Source of the DNA: Burkholderiaceae bacterium
GTDB lineage: Bacteria > Pseudomonadota > Gammaproteobacteria > Burkholderiales > Burkholderiaceae
NCBI GenBank assembly: GCA_021166835.1
Contig: JAJPEN010000091.1
Location: 37,448 to 101,447, forward strand
Reading direction: 5' to 3'
Length of the DNA: 64,000 nt
The translations under genes were made by a program, and so were the position numbers. Numbering within the stretch: position 1 is the stretch's first letter; every line of letters begins with the position of its first letter. Below, one piece after another: positions 63,720 to 64,000 of this stretch. The notes below the pieces were generated by a model. That model searched no databases. It saw only the letters and a list, made by a program, of their open reading frames with translations, and was not told the origin of the DNA.

Positions 63720-64000
63720 AAGCGGTGCTCGCTGTGCACGACGCCCACGCGATCGTTGCTGCCGGGCGTTTCGCGTTCTTGTCGTGAGCCTCATGGCGAT
63801 CGCGAGCGGTCATCGCGTGGCCGCCCACAAGGCTGTTTCACGTCGAGGCGTGCGCATTCCGTTTTCGGCCGACGAAGAAGCCGCCCCATCGGGGTGCCCG
63901 GCGCTGCTCACCGTGGCGGGCGGCGGCGCAACGCGCCCAAGCCGCGGCGCCCCTGCGGGGCTTGCTGCTCCGAGCTCGGACAGTGCCCGCCGCCTGCCCC
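63530..64000. repeat. Diverged direct repeats in the terminal non-coding region
   Basis: A segment at 63530-63655 (GAAGCCGCCCCTTCGGGGTC ... CGAACAGTGCTCGCCGACTG) recurs at 63877-64000 (GAAGCCGCCCCATCGGGGTG ... CGGACAGTGCCCGCCGCCTG) with about 80 percent identity by eye. No gene with plausible composition or ribosome-binding site occurs in 63419-64000; all open frames are arginine-rich repeats of these. Confidence 0.8.

Overview
The window is GC-rich chromosomal DNA from a betaproteobacterium, most likely of the order Burkholderiales. The evidence is the housekeeping order cysS - DUF6352-like gene - 3-methyladenine glycosylase - accA - tilS - lysC - tRNA-Ser(GCU), plus trmJ-cysE, a high-GC codon pattern in every gene and many ATGA/GTGA stop-start overlaps. 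No phage, insertion sequence, rRNA operon or CRISPR array was found. Species cannot be named from the sequence alone.

Region 1 (1-6943) is a tightly coupled respiratory operon cut by the left edge: a B-type heme-copper oxidase subunit I, a SCO/SenC copper chaperone, a fusion of cytochrome b, two [4Fe-4S] clusters and an MvhD-like domain, a small membrane-anchored protein, a second divergent heme-copper subunit I, and a CtaA/COX15-like protein. Both subunits I keep the metal-binding histidines but lack the cross-linked active-site tyrosine of O2-reducing oxidases. This makes a nitric oxide reductase-type role (compare norSY-senC) more likely than classical O2 reduction.

Region 2 (7005-25124) is core genome: mutS, a DUF2630-like gene, rnk, a Nudix/metallo-beta-lactamase pair, suhB, trmJ, cysE, lpxH, a periplasmic cyclophilin, a TPR protein, the cysS-to-lysC block and tRNA-Ser.

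Region 3 (25248-31838) is accessory. It holds two MazEF/ChpBS-type toxin-antitoxin modules, a thioesterase, a cupin-tetR operon behind a perfect NemR-type palindrome, an orphan soxC-cytochrome c pair, a manganese exporter mntP behind a yybP-ykoY (Mn2+) riboswitch, and a methyltransferase.

Region 4 (31877-42769) looks like one uncharacterised catabolic locus: a TetR regulator, an NMT1/Tau-type ABC importer, two DHDPS-like lyases (one DUF993), a Gfo/Idh/MocA oxidoreductase, a TIM-barrel isomerase, an SDR-like epimerase and a MetE-like zinc methyltransferase. Both divergent promoter regions carry matching TTAACC-N-GGTTAA-type palindromes, which suggests a common repressor.

Region 5 (42751-53977) holds a FUSC-type membrane protein, class I aldolase, an ECF sigma/anti-sigma/periplasmic sensor operon, modE-modC-modB-modA with a ModE-box-like site, and an nfeD-slipin pair.

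Region 6 (53974-63418) is an anaerobic phenol-activation locus. A XylR/DmpR-type sigma-54 activator sits behind a perfect FNR box. The operon encodes phenylphosphate synthase subunits (ppsA, ppsB, ppsC-like), a UbiD-type carboxylase, a Tm-1-like protein and a UbiX-type prenyltransferase. It is preceded by two matching upstream activator sites and a consensus -24/-12 promoter. The last 580 bases contain no gene but carry tandem, direct and inverted repeats.
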